Source: Actinobacteria bacterium UBA5182 (GTDB lineage Bacteria > Actinomycetota > UBA4738). Taken from it: DNA of 5,942 bases. Shown one piece after another: positions 1 through 5,596 of the stretch. The position numbers were made by a program, and so were the translations under genes. The notes under the pieces are model-generated. The model made no database searches. It saw only the letters and a list, made by a program, of their open reading frames with translations, and had not been told where the DNA came from. The stretch covers positions 1 through 5,942 of the forward strand of contig DHWM01000079.1 in the NCBI GenBank assembly GCA_002413185.1, read 5' to 3'. Every line of letters starts with the position of its first letter. The stretch's first letter is position 1.

Positions 1-1169
1 GCGACGAGCACGGCTACCGCAATGCCCAGGCCACTGTGCTCGCCCCCACCGGGACGATCTCCTTCCTCATGGACTGCGACACCACAGGCATCGAGCCGGA
101 CCTGGCGCTGGTCAAGACCAAGAAGCTGGTCGGCGGGGGCACCATGCAGATCGTCAACCAGACCGTCCCGCGGGCCCTCCGTCGCTTGGGCTACGAAGAC
201 GACCAGGTGCAAGCCGTGGTGGCCTACATCTCCGAGCACAACACGGTGGACGGCGCTCCGTTCGTCAAGGAGGAGCATTACCCGGTGTTCGACTGTTCGA
301 TGGGCGAGCGTTCGATCCACTACATGGGGCACGTCCGGATGATGGCGGCGGCCCAGCCGTTCATCTCCGGAGCCATCTCCAAGACGGTGAACATGCCGGA
401 GGACGTCACCGTGGAGGAGGTCGAGCAGCTGTTCGTCGAAGGGTGGAAGCTCGGCCTGAAGGCGGTGGCGATCTACCGGGACAACTGCAAGGTGGCCCAG
501 CCGCTGTCCGCCGACAAGAAGAAGACCATCCCGGCCGAGCCGCTCATGGACCTGCCCGGCAAGCCGATCCGCCGCCGGCTTCCCACCTCGAGGCCTGCCC
601 GCACGATCTCGTTCGCCGTCGGCGAGGCCGAAGGCTACATCACTGCAGGCGAGTATCCAGAGGACGGCATCGGCGAGATCTTCCTGAAAGTCTCGAAGCA
701 GGGCTCGACGCTGTCGGGCGTGATGGACGCGTTCGCCATCGCGGTGTCGCTCGGCCTGCAGTACGGGGTGCCGCTGGAAGCCTTCGCCCAGAAGTTCGTC
801 AACATGCGCTTCGAGCCGAGCGGTATCACCAACGACCCGGACATCCGCTTCGCCAGCTCCATCGTGGACTACGTGTTCCGTCGCCTGGCCCTGGAGTACC
901 TGCCGCCGGAGAAGCGCTCCGGCATGGGCGTCCAGAACATCGAGGAGCGCAAGCAGTACACGGCCGAGCAGACGGGGCAGACCACGCAGGATCCGGATCG
1001 ATCGGCGCCGACCGTGGAGTCACGGGTGATCGACGTCTCCTCGGTGCAGGAGAAGCCGGGATCGAGGATCCTCGACGCACCGCTCTGCTATGCCTGCGGG
1101 GCGAAGATGCAGCCCGCCGGGTCCTGCTACGTGTGCACGGGGTGCGGTTCGACCAGCGGTTGCAGCTGA
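1..1169 (+). CDS. nrdJ: Vitamin B12-dependent (class II) ribonucleotide reductase, C-terminal part
   Basis: The enzyme reduces ribonucleotides to deoxyribonucleotides in the cytoplasm using adenosylcobalamin. The gene is cut by the left edge: the reading frame is open from base 3 and 388 residues are visible. The visible part begins just before the substrate-phosphate loop APTGTI (about 42-59). It continues through the barrel end with FISGAISKTVNMP (about 363-398) and AIYRDN, which are typical of NrdJ. A TSCPD-type domain follows at about 600-900. After a low-complexity linker comes a cysteine-rich tail with Cys codons at 1086, 1095, 1125, 1134, 1143 and 1161, ending CGSTSGCS. This is the usual NrdJ tail, thought to bind zinc and/or relay reducing equivalents. 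The catalytic-site cysteines lie upstream of the window. The gene converges on the minus-strand hydrolase 15 bases away, and no terminator is visible between them. I see no frameshift. Confidence 0.95.
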   Translation, partial: DEHGYRNAQATVLAPTGTISFLMDCDTTGIEPDLALVKTKKLVGGGTMQIVNQTVPRALRRLGYEDDQVQAVVAYISEHNTVDGAPFVKEEHYPVFDCSMGERSIHYMGHVRMMAAAQPFISGAISKTVNMPEDVTVEEVEQLFVEGWKLGLKAVAIYRDNCKVAQPLSADKKKTIPAEPLMDLPGKPIRRRLPTSRPARTISFAVGEAEGYITAGEYPEDGIGEIFLKVSKQGSTLSGVMDAFAIAVSLGLQYGVPLEAFAQKFVNMRFEPSGITNDPDIRFASSIVDYVFRRLALEYLPPEKRSGMGVQNIEERKQYTAEQTGQTTQDPDRSAPTVESRVIDVSSVQEKPGSRILDAPLCYACGAKMQPAGSCYVCTGCGSTSGCS

Positions 1170-1184
1170 GGCTCCAGAAGTCGC

Positions 1185-1994
1185 TCAGACAGCGGCGAAG
1201 AAGTCCAGCAGGAGCTTGTTGACCTCTTCGGGCTTCTCGAACGGCCCGGCGTGGCCGCATTCGGGGATCTCCTCGTACCGGCAGTTGGGGATGGCCTCGG
1301 CCACCTCGCGGGAGAGCTTGGCCGGCGTCAACATGTCGAGCTCGAAGCCGACCACCATCGTCGGGACGGTGATGCCTGACAGCGCCTCCAAGCGATCGTC
1401 GTAGGCACGGTCGGCTTCGATCTGGCCTCTCCGCCCGGGGTCGACCCACGGCGGGGTCGCCATCCATACCTCGGCGAACTGCCGCACTCTGGCATCGTCG
1501 CACAGGGCCTGAGGCGAGAACACCGAGAATGCCAGCATGACGCCCTCGTACAACCGGGGGAGTTCGGTGCCCTCGTTGCCGAGCTCGGCCCAGGCCTGGC
1601 CGATGAGCCTGCGGAAGGCGTCCTGCCGCCCGAACGTCCCCATGATGACCGCGGCCCGAACGAGATCCGGCCTGGCCAGGGCGAGCTCCTGAGTGATGAA
1701 CGCCCCGAGCGAGAGGCCCGCCACCCGGCACGGCCCGACCCCGAGATGCTCGATGAGCGCGGCCGCGTCTGCTGCCATCTCCTGAACCGTGTAGGGAGCC
1801 GGCGGGCATTCCGACGGCGGCATGCCCCGGTTGTCGAAGGTGATCACCCGGTATCCGCTCCCTGTGAGCTCGGGGACCTGGAACAGCTGCCACGTGAACG
1901 CCTGCTGGCCGGTTCCGCAGATCAACAGCACAGGCTCGCCTTCGCTAAAGGTGTGATGGACGAGGCGGACCCCGTTCGCCGTCGCTTCCGACAC
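1185..1994 (-). CDS. Alpha/beta-fold hydrolase, BpoC-like
   Basis: A 269-residue cytoplasmic alpha/beta hydrolase, a normal length for a single-domain member. The nucleophile elbow is GLSLG with Ser95. The likely acid is Asp220 in FELDMLTP, and the catalytic His is His248 in ECGHAGPF. An oxyanion-side loop, CGTGQQAFTW, lies at 26-35. The segments YRVITFDNRG and SLGAFITQEL closely recall mycobacterial BpoC, annotated as a non-haem peroxidase/hydrolase; the substrate is unknown. I chose the GTG at 1994 because an AGGGGG ribosome-binding site sits four bases upstream and the alpha/beta fold begins right after it. The open frame reaches 2168, but those extra 58 residues are basic, low in fold content and run over the divergent lipoprotein start. 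It has a private promoter region shared with that gene. Family call is sure; specific function is not. Confidence 0.88.
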   Translation of the reverse strand: MSEATANGVRLVHHTFSEGEPVLLICGTGQQAFTWQLFQVPELTGSGYRVITFDNRGMPPSECPPAPYTVQEMAADAAALIEHLGVGPCRVAGLSLGAFITQELALARPDLVRAAVIMGTFGRQDAFRRLIGQAWAELGNEGTELPRLYEGVMLAFSVFSPQALCDDARVRQFAEVWMATPPWVDPGRRGQIEADRAYDDRLEALSGITVPTMVVGFELDMLTPAKLSREVAEAIPNCRYEEIPECGHAGPFEKPEEVNKLLLDFFAAV

Positions 1995-1998
1995 GCTG

Positions 1999-2004
1999 CC
2001 CCCT
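1999..2004 (-). promoter_or_regulatory. Ribosome-binding site that decides the hydrolase start
   Basis: On the minus strand this reads AGGGGG, four bases before the GTG at 1994. It is the best Shine-Dalgarno match upstream of any candidate start in this frame and supports the 269-residue product over the longer open frame. Confidence 0.6.
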
Positions 2005-2051
2005 CTTCCATGACGCTTTCCCGTTGTGGTCGGGCGCAAGCGTACTGCGGT

Positions 2052-2067
2052 GTCGGATGATGCCGAC
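2052..2067. repeat. Small dyad in the divergent intergenic region
   Basis: GTCGG at 2052-2056 and CCGAC at 2063-2067 are inverted around six bases. The dyad lies between the divergent hydrolase and lipoprotein starts, 18 bases before the lipoprotein ATG. The position would suit an operator, but a 5-bp arm is short enough to arise by chance in GC-rich DNA. I see no convincing -35/-10 pair in this 91-base region on either strand. Confidence 0.2.
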
Positions 2068-2085
2068 GGTGTTACAACGGACGCC

Positions 2086-2496
2086 ATGCGACGGCGACGC
2101 TCATCTTTGAGCTTCCTCCTGGTTCCTGTCTTCCTCCTGGTCGGATGCGCGCCCACCAGTTCGTCCACCCCGGTCTTTCCGAGCGGGCAGAATCGGGCAG
2201 AGCTTCAGCTCGACCTGAGCGACGACAACCGAACCATCGGGGTGGCCGTGGGCGCGTTGTTCACCGTGACCCTTCCGGAGGACGAGGGCGCCGGTGGGGG
2301 CGTTCAGTGGAGGATCACCGCCGCGCCCGACCCCGACATCGTGCGGATTCGGCCGGCTCGATCCATGGGGGGCGGGCCCGGCGTGGAGCCGGGCGGCCAG
2401 GATCTGTGGACGTTCCAGGGCGCCGGCCCCGGCACGACGACCCTGGAGATGACCAACGGGGCGCAAACCTTCCGCCTCATCATCAGCGTGACCTGA
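2086..2496 (+). CDS. Small lipoprotein with chagasin-like (I42) fold signature
   Basis: A 136-residue putative exported lipoprotein. The N-terminus is MRRRR, then a hydrophobic stretch (about 8-19), then the lipobox LVGC with Cys21 as the lipidation site. A Ser/Thr/Pro-rich linker follows. The mature domain (about 36-136) is predicted to be all-beta. Its pattern is VGALFTVTLPE, then VQW, then GGQDLWTFQGAGPGTTTLEM and LIISV, which matches the layout of the chagasin/I42 cysteine-protease inhibitors. Those use an NPTTG-type loop and an RPW loop. Here the corresponding loops read EDEGAGGG and NGAQTF, so inhibitory activity is doubtful. I prefer the ATG at 2086 because a signal peptide starts there; an in-frame GTG at 2026 would bury the signal. 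The Shine-Dalgarno is weak. The gene is divergent from the hydrolase and 141 bases ahead of the amidohydrolase. Lipoprotein: confident. I42 relation: inferred from pattern only. Confidence 0.78.
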   Translation: MRRRRSSLSFLLVPVFLLVGCAPTSSSTPVFPSGQNRAELQLDLSDDNRTIGVAVGALFTVTLPEDEGAGGGVQWRITAAPDPDIVRIRPARSMGGGPGVEPGGQDLWTFQGAGPGTTTLEMTNGAQTFRLIISVT

Positions 2497-2546
2497 ACGT
2501 CCCCGTCGCCAAGGAAGCGCGGTTCGCCCGTTGCGGCCCCCCGGTG

Positions 2547-2552
2547 TAGCGT
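2547..2552 (+). promoter_or_regulatory. Possible -10 element for the amidohydrolase/dut unit
   Basis: TAGCGT fits the actinobacterial TANNNT -10 pattern and lies 85 bases before the amidohydrolase ATG. No good -35 box sits 17 bases upstream. The 141-base gap between 2496 and 2638 is the only obvious place for a promoter for the amidohydrolase, so a promoter here is likely even if this exact hexamer is not it. Confidence 0.25.
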
Positions 2553-2556
2553 GGGA

Positions 2557-2606
2557 CCGAGACCCTTTCACTGGTGCGAGCGAGCCGCCCCGCGCTTCGG
2601 TCTCGG
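2557..2606 (+). repeat. 8-bp inverted repeat in the amidohydrolase leader
   Basis: CCGAGACC at 2557-2564 is the exact reverse complement of GGTCTCGG at 2599-2606, with 34 bases between the arms. It lies between the lipoprotein stop and the amidohydrolase ribosome-binding site. No T-run follows, so it is not a normal intrinsic terminator. It could be a leader hairpin or a protein-binding dyad, or chance. Confidence 0.3.
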
Positions 2607-2625
2607 GCGCTGATGGACGGCGAAC

Positions 2626-2631
2626 GGGGAG
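2626..2631 (+). promoter_or_regulatory. Ribosome-binding site of the amidohydrolase
   Basis: GGGGAG is followed by six bases and then the ATG at 2638. It fixes that ATG as the start, which also coincides with the first beta strand of the amidohydrolase fold. Confidence 0.6.
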
Positions 2632-2637
2632 ACGGCC

Positions 2638-3840
2638 ATGCGAACTGTGTTCAGCGGCGGGCAGGTGTTCGACGGGACGGGATCGGCGCCGGCCACGGCC
2701 GATATCGCGGTCGACGAGGGCACGATCGCGGAGGTGGGTTCCGGCCTCGACGGCGACGAGCAGGTCGACGCGTCTGGCCACACCATCCTGCCCGGGTTGT
2801 TCGACTGCCACACCCACATCATGTTCAGCCACATCGACATGTGGAAGCTCGCCCAGACGCCCTTCTCCTACATGTTCTTCGAGGCGCAGGCGAACTTGAA
2901 GCGAACGCTCTCCATCGGCATCACCACGATCAGGGATGCCGGAGGCGCCGACCTCGGCGTCAAGAAGGCGGTCGAGGACGGGCTGGTTCCCGGCCCCCGT
3001 ATGCAGATCTCCATCAAGATGATCAGCCAGACCGGCGGCCACGGGGACGAATGGCTCCCCTCGGGCGCCTACGTGCCGTTCCTGCCCCACTACCCCGGCT
3101 CTCCCCGGACCATCGTGGACGGACCGGACGAGATGCGACGGGTGGTTCGGGAGCTCATCCGCGACGGCGCCGACGTGATAAAGGTGGCCACGACGGGCGG
3201 CGTGCTGTCGCCGCGAGACGATCCCCGTCACTCGCACTTCACCCCGGAGGAGCTGGAGATGCTGGTGAGCGAAGCGGCCCTGGCCGGGCGATGGGTGATG
3301 GCGCACGCCCAGGGCGCCAACGGCATCAAGAACGCCATCCGGGCGGGGATCCGTTCGATCGACCACGGGGTCTACCTGGACGACGAGGCAATCGACCTCA
3401 TGCTTCGGAACGGCACGTACCTGGTGGCGACGCTGGTCGCGCCGGTCGGCGTGGTCGCCGCGGCCGAGCAGGGCGCGCAGATCCCCGAGGCCAGCCTGCA
3501 GAAGGCGAAGGAGACCATCGAGATCCACAAGCAGTCGTTCGCCAAGGCAGTCGACGCGGGCGTGAACATCGCCATGGGCACCGACAGCGGGGTCACCCCG
3601 CACGGAGAGAACCTCCGGGAGCTCGAGCTGATGGCCGACGGGGGGATGGCTCCTGAAGCGGTTCTGGCCTCGACCACGTCGAAGGCCGCGGCGCTGATGG
3701 GGCTGGAGAAGGAGCTCGGGACGATCGAGGCGGGGAAGCGAGCCGACCTCGTCCTGGTCGAAGGGGACCCGTTCGAGTTCGCCAAGCTGGCCGACCGGAT
3801 CACGGCTGTGTACAAGGACGGCCGCCGGGTCATCGGCTGA
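2638..3840 (+). CDS. Metal-dependent amidohydrolase (dipeptidase / imidazolonepropionase-like)
   Basis: A 400-residue amidohydrolase-superfamily enzyme, full length for the group. An N-terminal beta-sandwich strand set (1-50) leads into the TIM barrel. Likely metal ligands are His58 and His60 (CHTH), Lys182 (VIKVATTGG, probably the carboxylated bridging lysine), His223 (MAHAQG), His243 (SIDHG) and Asp316 (MGTDSG). SQTGGHGD at 130-137 is typical of the COG1228 branch that includes Xaa-Pro and Xaa-Arg/Lys dipeptidases. The C-terminus closes the sandwich with GTIEAGKRADLVLVEGDP. It most likely hydrolyses a dipeptide or a cyclic amide in the cytoplasm. No signal peptide is visible, and the substrate cannot be read from sequence. 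dut follows 30 bases downstream on the same strand, so the two may be cotranscribed. No hut genes are nearby, so histidine degradation is not supported. Confidence 0.92.
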   Translation: MRTVFSGGQVFDGTGSAPATADIAVDEGTIAEVGSGLDGDEQVDASGHTILPGLFDCHTHIMFSHIDMWKLAQTPFSYMFFEAQANLKRTLSIGITTIRDAGGADLGVKKAVEDGLVPGPRMQISIKMISQTGGHGDEWLPSGAYVPFLPHYPGSPRTIVDGPDEMRRVVRELIRDGADVIKVATTGGVLSPRDDPRHSHFTPEELEMLVSEAALAGRWVMAHAQGANGIKNAIRAGIRSIDHGVYLDDEAIDLMLRNGTYLVATLVAPVGVVAAAEQGAQIPEASLQKAKETIEIHKQSFAKAVDAGVNIAMGTDSGVTPHGENLRELELMADGGMAPEAVLASTTSKAAALMGLEKELGTIEAGKRADLVLVEGDPFEFAKLADRITAVYKDGRRVIG

Positions 3841-3870
3841 TCCGGGCCAGCGCGAGCAGTCCTCCGCGCC

Positions 3871-4320
3871 GTGGAGCTCCCCTTCAAGCGCCTGAGCGAG
3901 CATGCCGTCCTGCCACGGCAGGCTCATCCTGGCGACGCGGGACTCGACCTGGTGTCCACCGTCGACGTCGAGGTGGGTCCGGGGCAGCGGGCCATGGTTC
4001 CCACCGGATTGGCCGCGGCGGTCCCTGAGGGGTGGGCGGGGGTGGTCCTTCCCCGATCGGGCCTCGCCTCCAAGCAGGGCCTGACGCTGGCGAACTCACC
4101 CGGCCTGATCGACTCCGGCTACCGCGGCGAGATCACCTGCGCGGTGGTGAACCTGGATCGTTCGGCTCCGGTCGCCATCCGGCGGGGCGACCGGATCGCT
4201 CAGCTCGTCATCCTGCCGGTCGCCGTGGTGCAAGCGGTGTGGGTCGAGGAGCTGCCCGAGAGCGAACGGGGCGAGGGCGGCTTCGGCTCCTCGGGGGGAT
4301 TCGGCGCCTCGATCGAGTAG
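3871..4320 (+). CDS. dut: dUTP diphosphatase (dUTPase)
   Basis: Hydrolyses dUTP to dUMP and pyrophosphate, keeping uracil out of DNA and supplying dUMP for thymidylate. The product is 149 residues, the normal size for the trimeric all-beta family. All five motifs are present: I AGLDL (23-27), II PRSGLASKQGL (61-71), III GLIDSGYRGEI (78-88, catalytic Asp81 and Tyr84), IV RRGDRIAQLVI (104-114), and V RGEGGFGSSGG (133-143, with the Arg and Phe that close over substrate). The GTG at 3871 is the only possible start: upstream in frame there is just the amidohydrolase stop at 3838-3840. The Shine-Dalgarno is poor. With a 30-base gap and the same frame as the gene before it, translation may depend partly on reinitiation after the amidohydrolase. 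The nearby nrdJ also serves dNTP supply. The tRNA-Gly promoter begins right after its stop. Confidence 0.97.
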   Translation: MELPFKRLSEHAVLPRQAHPGDAGLDLVSTVDVEVGPGQRAMVPTGLAAAVPEGWAGVVLPRSGLASKQGLTLANSPGLIDSGYRGEITCAVVNLDRSAPVAIRRGDRIAQLVILPVAVVQAVWVEELPESERGEGGFGSSGGFGASIE

Positions 4321-4330
4321 CCCGCGCCCG

Positions 4331-4359
4331 TTCCCTCAGCCAGACCGCATTGATAGAAT
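4331..4359 (+). promoter_or_regulatory. Promoter of tRNA-Gly
   Basis: TAGAAT at 4354-4359 is a strong -10 box, preceded by TTCCCT at 4331-4336 with a 17-base spacer. Transcription would start about 4366-4368, only one to three bases before the mature tRNA 5' end at 4369. The -35 match is partial; the -10 is the best in the window. Confidence 0.6.
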
Positions 4360-4368
4360 GGGCCTCAC

Positions 4369-4441
4369 GCGGACGTGGCTCAGTTGGTAGAGCATCACCT
4401 TGCCAAGGTGAGGGTCGCGGGTTCGAATCCCGTCGTCCGCT
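4369..4441 (+). tRNA. tRNA-Gly (anticodon GCC)
   Basis: A complete 73-base cloverleaf. Acceptor arms GCGGACG (4369-4375) and CGTCCGC (4434-4440) pair fully and are followed by discriminator T at 4441, as expected for glycine. The D arm holds CTCAGTTGGTAGAGC-type sequence. The anticodon stem is TCACC/GGTGA with loop TTGCCAA and anticodon GCC at 4402-4404. The T arm is GCGGG-TTCGAAT-CCCGT (4417-4433) with one G-U pair. No CCA is encoded. It reads the glycine codons GGC and GGU. The tRNA is intact although it appears to be the attachment target of the integrase gene downstream; such elements restore the tRNA 3' end on integration. Confidence 0.97.
4417..4441. other. Predicted attachment-site core (one att end) in the tRNA-Gly 3' half
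   Basis: The T arm and 3' acceptor strand of tRNA-Gly face an integrase gene that starts its 3' end 48 bases later and reads toward the tRNA. Tyrosine integrases of such elements usually recombine within a tRNA T-arm to 3'-end segment, which becomes duplicated at the far end. The exact core borders cannot be read here because the second att site is outside the window. Confidence 0.5.
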
Positions 4442-4459
4442 CTGGAGGATCAGCAGGTC

Positions 4460-4490
4460 AGCGGCCCTATTCGGGCCGCTTCTTTCGTCT
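4460..4490 (+). terminator. Intrinsic terminator after tRNA-Gly
   Basis: A perfect 8-bp stem, AGCGGCCC (4460-4467) with GGGCCGCT (4473-4480), closes a five-base loop TATTC and is followed by the T-rich TCTTTCGTCT. The orientation fits the tRNA transcript. Its tail touches the integrase stop codon (4490-4492) on the other strand. The minus-strand side has no T-run, so it should stop integrase transcription only weakly. If the crossover lies in the tRNA 3' end, this terminator is carried by the element. Confidence 0.75.
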
Positions 4491-5593
4491 CAGGAGCCGC
4501 GATGGTCCCTCTTGGTCCCCATTTGGTCCCCATTGGACCGGGAACCTTCGAGCCGGGCGGCGATCTCGGCGTCCATCGACTCGATGAGGCGGCCGTAATG
4601 CTGCTCGATCATCCGGGTGGAGCGGTGGCCCAGTCTGAATGCCACCAGGACGGGGCTCACACCCTCCTGGAGCGCCCACGTAGCTCCGGTGTGGCGCAGG
4701 TTGCGGAACTGGAAGCCCGGGATGCCCGCGAGGGTTGTGGCGGCCACCCAGGGCCGGTGGAAGGTCTTGCGGCGTAGGGGTCCGCCATCCGGGCCAGGGA
4801 ACAGGACGTCGCCCTTGACGTGGTCGTGGACATGCCCCGATAGGTGAAGCGTCACCGACTCGGGCAGGCTCACCCACCGCCGCGAGCTCTTGGTCTTGGT
4901 CTCCCCGACGATCATCCTCCCCGACTCCACGATCTTGCGCTCCACCCGAACGCGCCGGCGAATGAAGTCGACGTCCTCTACCCGTAGTCCGACGAGCTCT
5001 GACCACCGCATGGAGGAATAGGCGCCGACCAGCACCAGCGCGGCGTATCGGGGCTCGATCACCCCGGCCAGCTTCTCGACCTCAGCCATCGTGAGGACGG
5101 CGGGCTCCTTGCGCTGAAGCTCCGGGACGTCCAACGCCGTGGCGGGATTGCGGGATATCCGGCCCTCGTTCACTGCCGCTTGCATGAGCCGGTGAAGTAC
5201 CTTGCGCACGTCCCTGGCCCGCCACGGTGAAGATGCGCCGTCCACGACGGCCTGACAGTCCTCTTGGGTGATCGTGGCCAGCGGCCGCCCTCCCAACGTG
5301 GGCTCGATGTGCTGGCGCCAGATTTGCTCCCAGTCGATCAGGGTCCGCTCCGATGGCCGCCCGGAGACATGGGCTCGGGCTACGAACCGCGAGTAGAGAA
5401 TCTCGAGCCTCTCTTTGCCCCGGGCGGGGTCCAGCCAGTCCCCGCGCTTCACGTCGGTTTTCGTATCGCGTTGGAAGTCCAACGCGTCAGTGAGCCGTCG
5501 GAAGCTCTGAGATCGGCGCTTGCCGTCCGGGCCGTAGTAGCGGACCTGATAGCGGCCGTGGTGCTCGCGGATTCCTGCGTGGTGCTTCGACAT
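4490..5593 (-). CDS. Tyrosine site-specific integrase (phage/ICE type)
   Basis: A 367-residue tyrosine recombinase that would integrate and excise the element at tRNA-Gly. The N-terminal part (about 5-55: RYQVRYYGPDGKRRSQSF and following) looks like the arm-site-binding beta domain. The SAM-like core-binding domain is about 62-150. The catalytic domain (about 165-345) has Arg196 (SSMRWSEL), Lys233 (ETKTKSS), box II RNLRHT with Arg300, His323 (LGHRS) and nucleophile Tyr333 (EQHYGRL). The position normally His in HxxR is Arg297. The ATG at 5593 is three bases past the stop of the upstream gene, with AGGGAG seven bases before it inside that gene's last codons, so the two are probably translationally coupled. 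The last 14 codons run through the tandem 11-bp repeats. The gene reads toward the tRNA, the usual layout at an integrated end. It appears intact. Confidence 0.96.
   Translation of the reverse strand: MSKHHAGIREHHGRYQVRYYGPDGKRRSQSFRRLTDALDFQRDTKTDVKRGDWLDPARGKERLEILYSRFVARAHVSGRPSERTLIDWEQIWRQHIEPTLGGRPLATITQEDCQAVVDGASSPWRARDVRKVLHRLMQAAVNEGRISRNPATALDVPELQRKEPAVLTMAEVEKLAGVIEPRYAALVLVGAYSSMRWSELVGLRVEDVDFIRRRVRVERKIVESGRMIVGETKTKSSRRWVSLPESVTLHLSGHVHDHVKGDVLFPGPDGGPLRRKTFHRPWVAATTLAGIPGFQFRNLRHTGATWALQEGVSPVLVAFRLGHRSTRMIEQHYGRLIESMDAEIAARLEGSRSNGDQMGTKRDHRGS
4503..4534. repeat. Tandem 11-bp repeats, candidate arm-type Int-binding sites
   Basis: Two perfect adjacent copies of TGGTCCCCATT lie at 4513-4523 and 4524-4534. 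A third, degenerate copy, TGGTCCCTCT, lies at 4503-4512. They overlap the 3' end of the integrase gene and sit 60 to 95 bases inside the element from the tRNA. The copies fall in different codon phases (they encode NGDQ, then MGTK), so protein constraint does not explain the repetition. Direct repeats in this position commonly serve as arm sites for the integrase N-terminal domain; binding here is inferred. Confidence 0.6.
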
Positions 5594-5596
5594 CGG

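Noticed and set aside
826..1893. Minus-strand open frame of 355 codons overlapping nrdJ and the hydrolase
   Set aside because: It is out of frame with the alpha/beta hydrolase on the same strand and antisense to nrdJ. The composition is Arg/Pro/Ala-rich without motifs.
1995..2168. N-terminal extension of the hydrolase to the ATG at 2168
   Set aside because: The extra 58 residues are basic and lack fold features. They overlap the divergent lipoprotein signal-peptide region, and the GTG at 1994 has the clear ribosome-binding site.
3763..3769. GGGGACC, matching part of the 11-bp repeat in reverse
   Set aside because: It is a 7-base match inside the amidohydrolase codons for GDP, on the chromosomal side of the tRNA; chance is the simplest explanation.
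2101..3927. Long minus-strand open frame (608 codons) opposite the lipoprotein, amidohydrolase and dut start
   Set aside because: It is the antisense of a well-supported amidohydrolase with all metal ligands. Its product is rich in Arg, Gly, His, Asp and Val with no recognisable domain, as expected of a shadow frame in GC-rich DNA.
4375..4587. Open frame starting inside the tRNA (product begins MAQLVEHHLAKVRVAGSNP)
   Set aside because: This is the well-known false translation of a tRNA gene; it then runs antisense through the integrase end.
4032..4598. Plus-strand open frame of 188 codons across dut, tRNA-Gly and the integrase end
   Set aside because: It is an alternate frame of dut continuing through the tRNA (GSVGRASPCQGEGRGFESRRP type) and antisense to the integrase. 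It has no start signal.
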